A stretch of 64,000 nucleotides of DNA from Camillea tinctor. Its lineage: Eukaryota; Ascomycota; Sordariomycetes; Xylariales; Xylariaceae. Under the pieces are notes generated by a model, which ran no database searches, had not been told where the DNA came from, and saw only the letters and a program-made list of their open reading frames with translations. Within the stretch, counting starts at the first letter, position 1; every line of letters starts with the position of its first letter. The position numbers and the translations under genes were made by a program. The stretch is taken from the NCBI GenBank assembly GCA_022578605.1, contig MU394086.1, positions 310,001 through 374,000 on the forward strand, in the 5' to 3' direction. This document shows, in pieces, positions 10,732 through 22,318 of this stretch.

Positions 10732-12643
10732 TTTATTAGCGTACGCATATATGTTGACAGTCTAACTCACCTAATGTCCGCCATCCCGGGTAATGAACTC
10801 GAAGAGTCTCAATTGCTAAGCTTTATGTTTCAAATATTTATCACTTTGTCATATGTTTTTACATTTGGGGCATGAGTAGTAGGATATACTAATTCATATT
10901 ATATTCTAACATCGGGATTGAACCGCACAACGGTTCCCAGGGCTCTGCGCACGTTTTCTCGTTCCAAGGTAGGATTTATATCTGCCGGTCTACCTCCAAG
11001 AACGGGCTGAATACCTATTAAAGGTCTTCTTTAAGGTCGTAATCCATGCTGTGCGACGAACTAAAAGCAGGCTTGCGGCGCAAGGCTGGTACTAAAATGA
11101 TAACAAGAACTCGGCTGGACACATGGAGATATAATATAACGATGGGTTAAAAACTGCGAATAGTTGACTTTATAGAGACTTTGGTCTCTCTATGGATAGT
11201 TATTTCAGTTCACTTTATACCGAATTAGGTTACAATTAGGCGCCCGTGGCTGAACAATCATTATACAGCTGGAAATCTTATTTGTTAATTAATCCCTCTT
11301 GTATCTGACGTTATGCTGCAACAAGGGATATCTCATTCCTACCATACAGCCTGATACGGGCCATGTTTAAACATGCCCTAGCCCCCTCAATGTCTACGGC
11401 CAAAGATTAGGCCTTTTCGGTTCCCGTAGCTTGGTAACAGACAACAAAACCATGTTAGCCACGTTCTATAAAGGTTTCATCTTAGTATTTAGGACTATTA
11501 GGACTTGAGACGATCTCGAGTCCTAAAACATCTTGTTCATAATAATTAATGTGCAATTATTCATTCTGCGTACACAAGTAAAATGCTGTCAAGTCTGACC
11601 CCATCTTCACCGACCCTTCGTGTTATTATCCTGTGCGCGTCATATAAGTATATTTAGGTCGAATCAAAGACTTCATATCGGTTTATTCCGATATAGATAG
11701 CAAAAATAAGCCAGTGGTCATAGATGGACGTAAAATTGTCGGGGACAAGGGGCGGTTGAAAATATATTGACGAATTGCCTTTTGTATATTGCGTGGTAGG
11801 TGTGGCAATATAGCTGATACATAAAATATATTAGCATATTTGAATATGTCCTATCAAATGCCCTCGTGTAAATATATTTACATATATGTCGAATACGATG
11901 TAGGGCTGCTAATTCCCGCTCTATCAACTAGACCAATGGCTATTATAGGTAGTTCTCTTTCTTGTATAATCTGACTTTCTGTCATATGCATGGCCCTTAT
12001 TAATGTAGACCTAGGGTCTCGGCAAATCATTAACCTAGATGGAGAGATGCCTCCCATTATATTTTTAGTCAACGTATCTTAGAGTGCCGAGTCTAGTTCC
12101 GGGCATGCAAGTCTAGTTCTAGTTGAGGTCAATGGCTATGCGAATATGAACATTCTACTACCTAATGCAGTTGAGGGTTCAGTCTTTGAAACCTTTAATA
12201 AAATATCGCGATATTAATTGTTGCTATAAATATATCAACAAGAAGTAGTTACTAATGAAGTCTACCTACGTTCATAACCCTTCATTTGTGCCTACTAGGT
12301 AGGTAGTTAATTGAGAAATGTGCCGTATATCTGGTCATCTCATACTGCTAACCACAAGTCATTATCCTCATTAACCCTGTGCGTCCCCCTCCTTGGCCCC
12401 CACAACTTTTAGGAAGCAAGGCTATATTCGTGGGGTTTTCAGTGGTATTAGTTCGAAAGCACGAGCACCAAGGTCGTAATTCGTATTCGTATCAGTTCGA
12501 TTGCAGATCGTCGGCTCATAGACTTGACAGCTAGCTATTTTCATTGCTCTGCTTCTTGATTTTTCATACACTCGAATATGTTAAAACTTCCACACTGCAA
12601 CATAGTAGAGTCGTAAAAGCCCCCGTGGTAATTCGTCTTACTA
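10732..12643. other. Intergenic, A+T-rich, possible decayed coding trace
   Basis: There is no intact gene. A 43-codon open stretch on the minus strand (about 10899-11030) reads like coding sequence (…NPTLERENVRRALGTVVRFN…) but has no start and a stop just upstream; see findings. The remainder is A+T-rich and looks degraded. Confidence 0.5.
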
Positions 12644-14246
12644 ATGTATACACGGCTCCTCCTAAGCGTTGTAACAGCGCTCTTTGCAACCGGGTTCATC
12701 TGGATTTGGAAGCTGAATAGTGCGCTTAAGGCGACCCCGCGTGAGGTATTGGCGGTCTCTCCCCAGCGCTGGACAGAAGACGAGATCAAGAAGACGTATA
12801 AGCGTATAAGGTCAAGTCCAATCGACTGGACTAACCAACTGCCACCTAAACTCGACCGCCGTTATGTTATAACTGGCGGCTGTGGTGGGGTGGGAGGTCA
12901 GATTGTCCTTCATCTTTTGGCTCGCGGCCAGCCTCCTGAGAGCGTTCGGATAGTGGACTTCAGGAAGCCTGACCGTGCTGACATGATGACCGGGCCCGCG
13001 ACTGAAGTTGATTTCGCGCAGGCGGATATCACGTCTCCGGCTGCTGTTGCAGAAGCCTTCAAAAAACCTTGGTCTCCGGCCGTCGCAGGACTTCCTCTAA
13101 CAGTATTCCACACCGCTGCGCTCATCGATGCCGCCCAGCGTTCCCTACGGGCTTACGATCGCGTGAAACGCGTCAACATTGATGGGACCAAGAACGTGCT
13201 GAAAGCCGCCAAGGATGCCGGAGCAACTGTTTTTGTTTCCACATCGTCTGCCTCAGTTCAGTATCGCCCGGTAGCGCATTGGGGCAATCCACTCGGGCGT
13301 TGGCCAAAGAATTACTGGCAGGTCATCGATGAGTCCGACTTCGATAAGCCATTGCGCCCGCACTCAGAGTTTTTCGGCAATTACGCACACGCGAAAGCCG
13401 TCGCAGAGCGGTTCATTGGCGAGGCAAACTGCCCCGAGTTTCGTACCGGTATCATTCGTCCGGCGAATGGAATATATGGGAGTAGCAAGGGCGACCAGGT
13501 CGTCGGGTTATGTTTGCGTTCCGGCACGGTCCCTACGTGGAGTAAGCTTTTTTTTTTTTTGGAATCATTGATGGTGTTCAAGGAGAATTACCTATTGAGA
13601 CTTACATACTCCTATAAGCCCCATATTCGTGACATACGGCTAATCTCTGACTCAACTTCTTACAGTGCCCAATATCGTCCAGAACTTTGTACATGGGGGC
13701 CATGTTTCGTTAGGACATTTACTGTTCGAAGCTGCACTTGTGGGCAACGATGCAATGCCCAAGTGTGCGGGCAAGGCTTTTGTTGTCACAGATGGTGGGC
13801 CACCACCATCGTTTGGAGATATGTATAAGCTCCTGAAACTTACAGCCGAGACACCGAAAATCAAAATCATCTATCTTCAGCCAGGAATCATGCTTGTTTT
13901 GTCTCACATTGTGGAATGGTTCGATATTGCTAGTCGAATGCCGGTGCTGAAATGGGTAGTGCCAAGGCCACGCGGGGATCTCGCCTTGCTACAACCAGCT
14001 GTATTTACAGCGAGCACTCACTATCTAGCTACCGATGAGGCTGCTCAGAGAAGCGTAGATCATGGTGGCCTGGGATACCGGCCAATTCATACCACGATAG
14101 AGGGTATGTGCCAGCAGGTAGCAGAATGGAATGCCGAGCATGCTATTATGGGACCAGTTCATGAGAACCAGAGAGAAAGCCTGAAAGAAACTCTAGTAGA
14201 AGGGGTTCAGCACATTGGAGTCATGCCAGCAGCTGTCAAGGGCTAA
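12644..14246 (+). CDS. 3-beta-hydroxysteroid dehydrogenase family oxidoreductase, membrane-anchored
   Basis: Two exons, 12644-13541 and 13666-14246, give 492 aa. The frames join as TVPTW-MPNIVQNFVHGGH. Residues 5-27 form an N-terminal membrane anchor. TGGCGGVGG at 77-85 is the Rossmann dinucleotide-binding loop. TSSASV near 200 and Y247-x3-K251 (YAHAK) supply the catalytic Ser/Tyr/Lys set. This is the extended short-chain dehydrogenase type that includes sterol-4-alpha-carboxylate 3-dehydrogenase (Erg26) and 3-beta-HSD/isomerases, which oxidise a 3-beta-hydroxyl with NAD(P) at the ER. The divergent C-terminal half suggests a non-Erg26 paralog, so the steroid substrate is not proven. The 124-bp intron carries a run of 13 T just after its donor, which could be a slippage or assembly-sensitive site. 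Confidence 0.85.
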
Positions 14247-14705
14247 AGCTACAAGGTAAAGTGGGAGAATTCAAAGGAGGAATCGATACTGATTGACACA
14301 TCTAAAGCCGTGATAGATAATAACCCATATAGGCTTCTATAGGAGCATATAAAGAAAGGCTGATGACTTTTGTGACAAGTTATGTAGCCCCCGGAACTAC
14401 AGGACAATGTCATTGATAGATAGTACAATGATTACACTTCGCATAGAGTTCAAATCAGTATTTGGATATAAAAAAAATTCTTTTGAATAATTTCGAACAA
14501 GTATGTCCCCCTGTACGTAGAAAAAGAAACAGTGACAACACTCTACAATAAACAATGACAAAGAAAAGAAGAAAAAAAGAAATACCCCATCTAACTCCTC
14601 CTCAAAGGTTTACCTAAGTTTTTGTCATGAACCAATCCACAAGCAGCTCACTTGAACCGGTAGGTAAGAAAGATCAGACACAACACAGCTAACTCACCTA
14701 ACCAC
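14247..14705. other. Convergent 3' intergenic region
   Basis: This lies between the ends of the dehydrogenase (plus) and amidoligase B (minus). It contains A-rich tracts around 14560-14585 that may serve 3'-end formation. No gene is seen. Confidence 0.55.
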
Positions 14706-17204
14706 TTACCTCGGCGGCCCCCTCTTCCGTTCCCTCATCCTGACGCCCTCCGCCTCAGCCGCCAACCCCATGCGATCGAGCAAATCACACACATCGAACC
14801 TTACCTCGCCCTCCCTCTCCTCCTCCCACCTCACCACATCCCCCAGCAGCGCCACGTAATCCCCAGGCTCCGCATCCCTGCACCACCTCACGATGCCCAC
14901 GCATATCCGCGCCCACCTCACCACCCCCTCGGCGTCCAGCGACCCGCCCGCCTCGCGGAACTCCAGCGTCCGGCGGCAGGGGTACCCGTACCGTTCCCCG
15001 AGCCCCTCGGGCGCGTACGCCTCGAAGTTGTAGTTCAGCCGCTTGCCGGCCTGCGCGTCGGGCGCGCACAGCAGGGCGCCGACCTCGGCCGCGGAGCCGC
15101 AGGCTAGCAGCGCGGCGCAGCCGTGCAGCGTGCGCGTGCGCGCGGGGCGGTCGGCGACCGGGTCCGGGTGCCGCGAGGGCAGCCACGAGATGCGGTCCCA
15201 GTCGGCGGCCGTGAGCTCCGCGTGCGCGGATACGCTGCTGATGTAGGATGCCGGGAGCTGGGATATGTCGTGCGGGCGGAGCTTTTGGTGCGGGCGCCGG
15301 CGGCGGCGCTTGGGGGCGCTGGGAGGGGGAGGGGAGGGGGGAGGGGAGGGGGGGTTGGTTTTGGGAGGACTGTTTTCGGGGGCTGGAGGCGGGTGGGGAG
15401 GAGAGACGTTGCTTATGAAGGGAGAGGAGTCCGTTGACTTACCTGGTGTTGGTCGTTGAGATTTGCCCTGGGCCGAGGTTTGCAGGCTTTTGTTGCCGCT
15501 GGCACCAAGGGTGATGCGACTTCGCTGCGAACCAAGCTCAACTGCTTCGTCGTCTTCAATCTCCTTTTCATATTGGTCGATAAGATCGTCGAGTTCGTCA
15601 TCATCAAGATCCTCGGTGCTATCGTTGTCAATGTCTGGCGAGGCGACGTAGTCTCTCAGACTGTCTATCAATGCCTCATAACCTTTGTTTGACTGTCTCG
15701 CAGTATCGAGCTCCTCGCGAGTCACGTACTCAAGATCCTCTTGATTATCTAGATCGAGCAGCGCAGCCACGTTTTCTAGTCGTCCGACGACTCGAGGACC
15801 GTTTACTCTAACGTTCTGTTTAGGGCGCACATGTTTCAGAATATCCCCAACGTGGCATTGATTCAGGTTCCAACGCTCAGTATCTATGTCCCATTTCCAT
15901 ACGGATCGAAGGGCCTCGACGTACGGTCCACAGAGGGCGAATATCTCAGCTTCCTCCTCAGCTGTTAGAGACGGCAGATCTTGGTGGCCGAAAAGTTCTT
16001 GACAATGTACCAAAGCCAGCAGATGCTGCTGTTCAGAAGGAGATAGTTTTTCAGGGTTACGATGTCCCACCCATTCATAGCACATATCACGATAAGTTTC
16101 GGTCTGCATGGCAGATAGGAGTACACGGTCATGAGCACCTCCTCCGTCTGGAACTACCTTATCTGATTTTGGTGCGGATGTCGAATTGCGATGCGTGCCT
16201 GGACCAGAACCTGAACGAAAACTGAAGCTGGGGCTGGAGCTAGAATTCGACCTCGCTTCAGAACTTGAGCTGGGTCCCGTTCTAAGACCAGGGCCAGAAC
16301 TTACCTTATTACCAACTTCAGGAAGCCTCATCTTGGGTGCTGTTTTCCTCCATAGACGAGCATGTTCTTCCCAGCCCTTCTTCCCACCGAATTCCTTCTC
16401 CTCCCGAGTTGTATCCGACCACGGAAGATCGGGCAACGGATCTAGAGTTTGGTTCCTCTCTTCACGGATGATTCTCGTTGCTTGGCGTACCATCATTCTC
16501 GCATCTGCAGGCTCCAGCTCACGCAGCGCCAGCTTACTCCCGTAACGAATACTTTGACAGTAAGACCCGACCCGGCGCCAGGGGGCGTGTAATCGTGAAA
16601 GCATTGGGTCAGCAGCCCAAAGGAACGCGCCAAGCCTCTTCATGGTTTTGGGGCTGAAAAACTGGCGGCCGTTGGCGACATGGACGTGGAGGCCGCAAGT
16701 AAGGTTAACACGTAAGCGATACCTAGACTTGAGCAAGTTAACGACAAGCTTAACCTCATCGAACGAGGAGCTCATAGCCCAGAGCGCGGGACTTCGGACT
16801 TCAATACCTGTCCATCGATACTTATCACCGTTGTCTTGCGGAGATGGAATAGCCTTCACCGTTTCATCCGTACCAATATCCCATTTGTCGAGTCCACGCA
16901 AACGTTGGGGTTCCCGTAAGTTATCACCTTCATTTCTAGTAAAGACAGTTGTTGGCTCTGCAACTGAAATCCCATGGTCACGGAGAGTCTGACGAATGTG
17001 TTCCAAGACTGCAACTGTAGAACTCCACTGTCTTTCCTGGTCAATGCGCAGTAGAGGAGGCAGACAAGAGGCTATGCGTTGGTCTGGATCAACAGCCTTG
17101 GTAGGAAGGTGGGCAACAAGGAATTCGAGTTCGACGCCAAAGGAGTGCCGTTCGCCAACTGGAATGGTGAGTTGATGTTTACCTACCACGCCGGGTTCAG
17201 CCAT
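14706..17204 (-). CDS. Putative amidoligase (Amidoligase_2-type), paralog B with long inserted linker
   Basis: This is an intronless reading of 832 aa. It shares the paralog-A signatures: FGVELEF (22-28), TCGLHVHV (about 168-175) with FLWAADPMLSRLHAPWRRVGSYCQ after it, and a C-terminal RTLEFREAGG...ARICVGIVRW block. Between the halves sits a ~300-residue region: a Ser-rich stretch, an acidic patch (TEDLDDDELDDLIDQYEKE), a proline-rich run and a basic cluster (PKRRRRRPHQK) that could be a nuclear signal. Predicted role is ATP-dependent amide-bond formation; substrate unknown. Exons at both ends are very G+C-rich in the third codon position. GTAAGT-like sites occur in the linker, so small in-frame introns there cannot be excluded. 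It is longer than paralog A by 300 residues, nearly all in the linker. Confidence 0.82.
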   Translation of the reverse strand: MAEPGVVGKHQLTIPVGERHSFGVELEFLVAHLPTKAVDPDQRIASCLPPLLRIDQERQWSSTVAVLEHIRQTLRDHGISVAEPTTVFTRNEGDNLREPQRLRGLDKWDIGTDETVKAIPSPQDNGDKYRWTGIEVRSPALWAMSSSFDEVKLVVNLLKSRYRLRVNLTCGLHVHVANGRQFFSPKTMKRLGAFLWAADPMLSRLHAPWRRVGSYCQSIRYGSKLALRELEPADARMMVRQATRIIREERNQTLDPLPDLPWSDTTREEKEFGGKKGWEEHARLWRKTAPKMRLPEVGNKVSSGPGLRTGPSSSSEARSNSSSSPSFSFRSGSGPGTHRNSTSAPKSDKVVPDGGGAHDRVLLSAMQTETYRDMCYEWVGHRNPEKLSPSEQQHLLALVHCQELFGHQDLPSLTAEEEAEIFALCGPYVEALRSVWKWDIDTERWNLNQCHVGDILKHVRPKQNVRVNGPRVVGRLENVAALLDLDNQEDLEYVTREELDTARQSNKGYEALIDSLRDYVASPDIDNDSTEDLDDDELDDLIDQYEKEIEDDEAVELGSQRSRITLGASGNKSLQTSAQGKSQRPTPGKSTDSSPFISNVSPPHPPPAPENSPPKTNPPSPPPSPPPPSAPKRRRRRPHQKLRPHDISQLPASYISSVSAHAELTAADWDRISWLPSRHPDPVADRPARTRTLHGCAALLACGSAAEVGALLCAPDAQAGKRLNYNFEAYAPEGLGERYGYPCRRTLEFREAGGSLDAEGVVRWARICVGIVRWCRDAEPGDYVALLGDVVRWEEEREGEVRFDVCDLLDRMGLAAEAEGVRMRERKRGPPR
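15312..15354 (+). other. G-run cluster with quadruplex-forming potential
   Basis: The plus (template) strand carries runs of 5, 3, 5, 4, 6, 4 and 7 G separated mostly by single A bases. These encode the proline-rich linker of amidoligase B on the opposite strand. The spacing meets the usual G4 pattern. Confidence 0.75.
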
Positions 17205-17999
17205 GCTTGCATGTGTAAGGATCCGACTCTAATAGGTTAGCAGCAAGAAAGGCCTGCTTTCTTCTCTCTGAGAGTTTAAGAGTTGCTTCTACATTAACCT
17301 ACCCTCTTGAAGCAAGTCTATGATCCGTGTTGTCGTCGGCAAAGCTCAAGATTGAACGCCGCAAAAGAAGCGGGACGGCCACTCTATAAAAACCAGCGGG
17401 TGGCAATCTGAAAGAATGGGTTTAAACAAAGGTATTGTTCAGTCGCGCGATCCTTCAAGAATGCGGTTCTGGAAAAGGCGTCAAAACGGCTTTGTTAATG
17501 CCGACAACAACACAAAGTAAGGGGGCACCACGCCAAGAGAGATCGAGCAGCACACCATTGTCTTCTTTGATACAATTCTATTACCCTCTGATTGTTTTCT
17601 TCTCGCCTCGCACTATGCCATTACGGCTTTCTGTTCTTGTCGATCCATGTACCCGCTAGCCAGGACTTTAAGCAATACAGATATCTGTTCTTAGCTCATT
17701 ATTACCACGCCTCCATCCGCCAACTCTTGCTAAGCTCGTCTTTTCCCGCGTATCAGATCAATCAGATCATCAGTCTTCGTATCGTCTCCTCGTGAATTAG
17801 GGTTGTCACGTGCAACATGACATCGTCCAAATCAATGGAACGGGGGTATGCGGTCGGTCGGTAGTCAAAGTATACAGTGAAGGAAAGGCGGTCCACCACA
17901 GCTAACTTTCGCAGTATGCCCAAGTAGGGTTACAGATGACCCATACCAATGAACCTTCAGGGCAGTCGTAATTCGGTCTCTCGTGTAGTATATCCGAAC
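17205..17999. other. Intergenic, upstream of amidoligase B
   Basis: This should contain the amidoligase B promoter. It has a pyrimidine-rich stretch near 17570-17760. The frames present have no family resemblance and are treated as chance. Confidence 0.55.
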
Positions 18000-18753
18000 T
18001 TAGAGCGCATAGGCAAGCAAGCCCACAGCGACAGCAGCAGCACCATTTCCGAGATAGTGAATGTTGGCAGTAGCCATGGCGGGGGCAGCGTTAGCCGTGC
18101 TCGACGAAGAGGCAGCACTTGACGCAGCAGCGGTGGCAGTAGAAGTCGCACTGGTAGTGGTAGACGAGCTCACGCTTCCTTCACCCGCATGGTCGGCTAC
18201 GTTTTCGGTACCGCACTTGTCGCCAATGCTGGTCGTGCAGTTCCTCTGGCCAGCAGCATTGTTCTCGTTCGCCGTGATACACTCATCCCGGAGTTCTGTG
18301 CACACATACTGAAAAGGGAGGCCAAGTTAGTCACTTTGAATTCCGTAGAAGGATCGTATGTTCACCCACCCAAGGCATGGTGTTCATGTAAGGATTCATG
18401 TCGGGCTCGTTTCCACCCTGGCACACGCAATCGAAGTTGAGGTCGGTCTAAGAACTAGTTAGCATCTCCGGCAGCTCCGGAGGTAGGAAGCACCAAACTC
18501 ACAGTCGAGCAGTCATTGGTGATAGCAGTGCCACAAAGAGTACCGCAGCTATCGGTCTGGCCCTGACACCAAGATACTATTCACAAAAGTTAGATCTCCA
18601 TCTGAACCCCTCTAAGTTACGAGCTAACTTACCTCTTAACGAGAGAGAAATGCTGCTGGGATCGGAGATCTTGAAGGTCGAGTTGGAGGTAGACTGGGCC
18701 GAGACCAGGTTGAGCGCAGAGAGTGCGACTAGAACGAAGCTTCGGGAGAACAT
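18000..18753 (-). CDS. DUF7707-type Cys-rich GPI-anchored protein
   Basis: Four exons: 18753-18633, 18576-18503, 18447-18370 and 18308-18000, giving 193 aa. Introns are 55-61 bp with standard motifs (GTAAGT, GTGAGT, GTGGGT donors). Residues 1-19 are a signal peptide ending LVSA. The domain has ten Cys in the order SWC, DSC, TLC, NDC, FDC, VC, YVC, DEC, RNC, DKC, which fits the fungal DUF7707 pattern (WCxxQTxSC ... CVCxxG ... CTExxxxC). After residue ~125 comes a Ser/Thr/Ala linker and a hydrophobic tail (AAAVAVGLLAYAL) typical of a GPI signal. It is predicted to be a plasma-membrane or wall protein of unknown function. All four exons join in phase and keep the Cys pattern, which supports the model. 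Confidence 0.85.
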
Positions 18754-20388
18754 TTTCGTGGTTGACTCGTAACGAAGGTCGGAGATGGTGATGGAGACAG
18801 AAGATGGTGGTTATTGGATGCTAACACGAACCACTAACCGTGTGCAGTCCAAAATTTGAAATGGTAACAAGATGTAAAATGTTTCGCGAGTTACCAAACT
18901 ACAAGATGTTGAACAGAACAAGTTGTAGATGAAACTTGTTAAAAGAAAGAGACGAAGTAGAAGATAAAAACTTCTAACCTCTTTTTTATTTTATTTTATT
19001 ATTATTTCTGACGTATGAGGTGGGTGGTATTGGAAGAGAGACAAGCGATCGAGGTTGCCCAAACAACGGAGAGACACGCCAGGGAAAGTAGAAAAAAAAA
19101 GAAAAAAGAAATCAGAATTGGAGTAAGAAGAGGGGGAAGGGAGGAGAAGAGGGTTATATTTGTTGGAGGAGGCGAATGGGAATTAAGTTGGTATCTTTTT
19201 TTCGATGAAACTCCTCCGACAAACAGAATGGGGAAATTCAAGAAAGTACGCAACATCAGTCGATTTGACCATACTATGGACATTTCACCTTTTTTTTCTT
19301 TCTTTTCACGATAATGCTCATGATACATGTGCTCTTGTACCTGGGTACCTGACCTTACATGTTACTAAAGTATGCACTTACATGGGTAGCCCGCAGGGGT
19401 TACCCCAGCAGAAATTCAGAATTTCTACACACTGGCTCTCTTCCATTGCTATGTAGTGTAGCATTGTGCGCTAGCTTTGGGCTAGCGGTTTAGTCGTGCC
19501 GAGCTTTGCCAAGATTTTCAAGCGTGCAAGGGGAAAAGGCAAAAAAGGTTAAGAATGGGCAATGCACCAATCATCTGACCTGTGTTCTTACTCCTCTTTC
19601 CTAAATCGGCTAGACCCTCTTTTTACCCGCAGATTGCTGGTTGCGGTTGCGGTTGTCGGAGACTGGCCGGGCAGACTGGTTTGTAGTAGAGCTCTCTCTC
19701 TATCTTGCATTACCTACCAGCTATCTCTCTACCTTGCGCACGAAGGTGCTAGTGTACATACACTAATCATCCAGATCAACGTGGCCGACAGGTGCGGGAG
19801 TGTTTACATTTACTTACTCCACGAGCTCTCCTGGCCTATCAATGTGACACCTACGTACAACACAACACAACATTACAGTATACCTACCTTATTCAATTCG
19901 GTCTGTCTGCCATATGATACACAGTAGATGGTATATAGGTAATGCAAGTAGAATGGGTACTACCTACTACCTTACTGGATGTACTTGGATATTTTGATAG
20001 TCCTGCAAGATGTCTGCAGATAAACATTTTGGAGAGATAATTGAATGCACTATTGAGCTGATTCCCCATTCAAAATACATCATCATTAGTCATCTTACAG
20101 CTTGATCACACATGATCTACCGACTTACTTACCTGCTACCGTACTGTACACTGCAACAACAGCAGCTGTGTATCCACCATTGGAGCTTCCATTTCTTTCC
20201 ACTCCCTCTTCCTTCTGATTGCACTACCTGCTGTATACAACCTAAGGCACTAATTCTAGGGAACCTGACTATCGGGTCTACTATTTTATAGTGTAACCAC
20301 AATTTTTATAAGTCAATACATACAACTACTACTTTTTTTTCTCAGGTGAGCAAGGCAATTATAGATGAAAATCAGACACTTGAAAACA

Positions 20389-20390
<2 letters not shown>

Positions 20391-20419
<29 letters not shown>
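20391..20419 (+). repeat. (AC)n microsatellite
   Basis: About 14 uninterrupted AC units, followed by imperfect ACAT units. Confidence 0.95.
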
Positions 20420-20424
<5 letters not shown>

Positions 20425-20560
20425 ATACGGGAAATAACAAGTCGCATGCTTCCAACTAATGCTAATGTGAATGCGACCTAGCAACCATCATGCATCGGAA
20501 CCTTCGTGTCTGTCTGTCGCTGCATGCAAGGTGCGGGCGAGCACACCAGTTGTATATAGG

Positions 20561-20578
20561 TTATATATATATATATAT
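20561..20578 (+). repeat. (TA)n microsatellite
   Basis: A run of about eight TA units in an otherwise unique intergenic stretch. Confidence 0.9.
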
Positions 20579-22318
20579 CTGGGTACCTACCTGTGTGTAC
20601 TTACTTAGCGCTACATAAGTTGTATAGAATACCTAGCGAGGCCTGTCTGCGGGGATTTGGGTTACGTAGTGCACACGCACACCGATGACCAATCCCCAGG
20701 CCTGTTCGGATCTGTTCGGTCTAGTCCGTGTTCTTAAGGCCTCTCGACTTATCATTTGACTTTTTTTTTCTCGTTCCCAAACATCACCGCCAACGATCTC
20801 GGCCATTCTACAGATCCCCTTATCTCACCGCAGCTCAAGGTAATGAAGCTATGCCTTTCCCAACACAATATTCAACCCAATTGTCCAATAACTTGGTACC
20901 TATCTATATTCTGTATAATTAATATACATATAGGGGGGAGTTTCTCTCCTTTTTATTTCTTTTATTCGTTTATTTATTTTTCTTCTGCCCCCACCCCCCC
21001 TGTTCTTCTTTTGCGTGTGTGTCTGTGTCCATTTTCGCATGAAGCTATTTCCAGGTGGTAGTGTTTCCATGAGCACAATAAAACTTTAATACACGGAGGT
21101 AAGGTTCCTAGCGGGCGGGAGGGGGGAGACATTAAAGCCCGTGTATTGATGTAGTACCAGTTGACCTTGTCACAAATTGCTACTATCTCGTTGGAACAGA
21201 TATGAAACGCGTTGGCGGTCCTTTGCTTCCTGTTTTAACTTGCTAACTTGCATTCGGCGGCAAGATCGATCTATGGCATATTGGATCCGATGTTTGTCTA
21301 GTGGATCAAAAAAGAATTCAATTTCCATCCTCAGATAAAGTGATCCGAGAGTCGGTAAAGTACATCGGTTACATACATACACTCACACTTATACTTATAC
21401 TCCACCAAGGTTAGGTTCCTGGAAGCAGATCCATCAATTGGGTCCCGTGAAATGATCATGATCACGCTACTACATTACACTACAACTAAACTCCAATAAT
21501 GCCCCAACCTCACAGAATAAATTAGCAATACAAAATTAACACGGCTCAGAATAGACTTACAGAAAATATTTTTCTTCACCTCGTCAACCATGTCCCGTCA
21601 CATTTCCTGCGCTAGGAACACCAAATGCCGTGGCGCGCATTCGCTACCTCGATTCGGGTTTAAGGCGGAGCTGTTTGAAGATCTGCAGCTAGGAGCTTTG
21701 AGGTACCTCGGTACTTTTACTACTACATGCATAAATACTTACCTTAGCCGCTTAGCGATTAGCTGTGTACGTATGGAGATAGCCTTCCTTGACTTATGCA
21801 TATAAAATTCATATAACCGTATTTATTAGTCACCAGTACTCTATACTAGCATATACTTCATAATCGAACAAAACTCATGGGCCTGTTCACCTGAACACTA
21901 GCACCGACTTATAAACAATATCTTTCAAAGCTTGCCCAGGTATAAGCTAAAGAACAATCGCCATGTTCATAGAATCGACCCCAATATAACTAAACAATGA
22001 AACTAAGTATAGAAACAATTAGACTGTTGAGAACTGAAATCACAATGTAGACAATTCACAAAGGTAACCCTTTATTCATCTTTCTCCAACTAATAAAGAT
22101 CCCTAGGTATGGGGATAGCTGCTTGCCTGGATCTTCTAGTGGTAGAATTCAGTATATAGCCACGCCATTCTACCCAAAGAACTGATATTGAGAGATCAAC
22201 CAAAGTATCAATACCTTACAACATATCCTACACAACAACTAATCAACTTCAGAAATATCTTGGTTGCTAAAGCTGGTACTTAAGCATTCAGATTACATAT
22301 ACAACAACCACATCAATC

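Larger units (their letters stand above)
18754..22318. other. Long intergenic region with microsatellites
   Basis: About 3.5 kb without a supportable gene. It holds purine-rich sequence (19085-19160), the AC microsatellite at 20391-20419, a TA run at 20561-20578 and many TACCTA-like words. It ends in a kinesin promoter with A/C-rich leader sequence just before 22319. Confidence 0.55.

Noticed and set aside
10899..10990. Possible tRNA (GGTTCAATCCC-like T-arm on the minus strand)
   Set aside because: T-stem pairs at only three of five positions and no acceptor stem or A-box was found.
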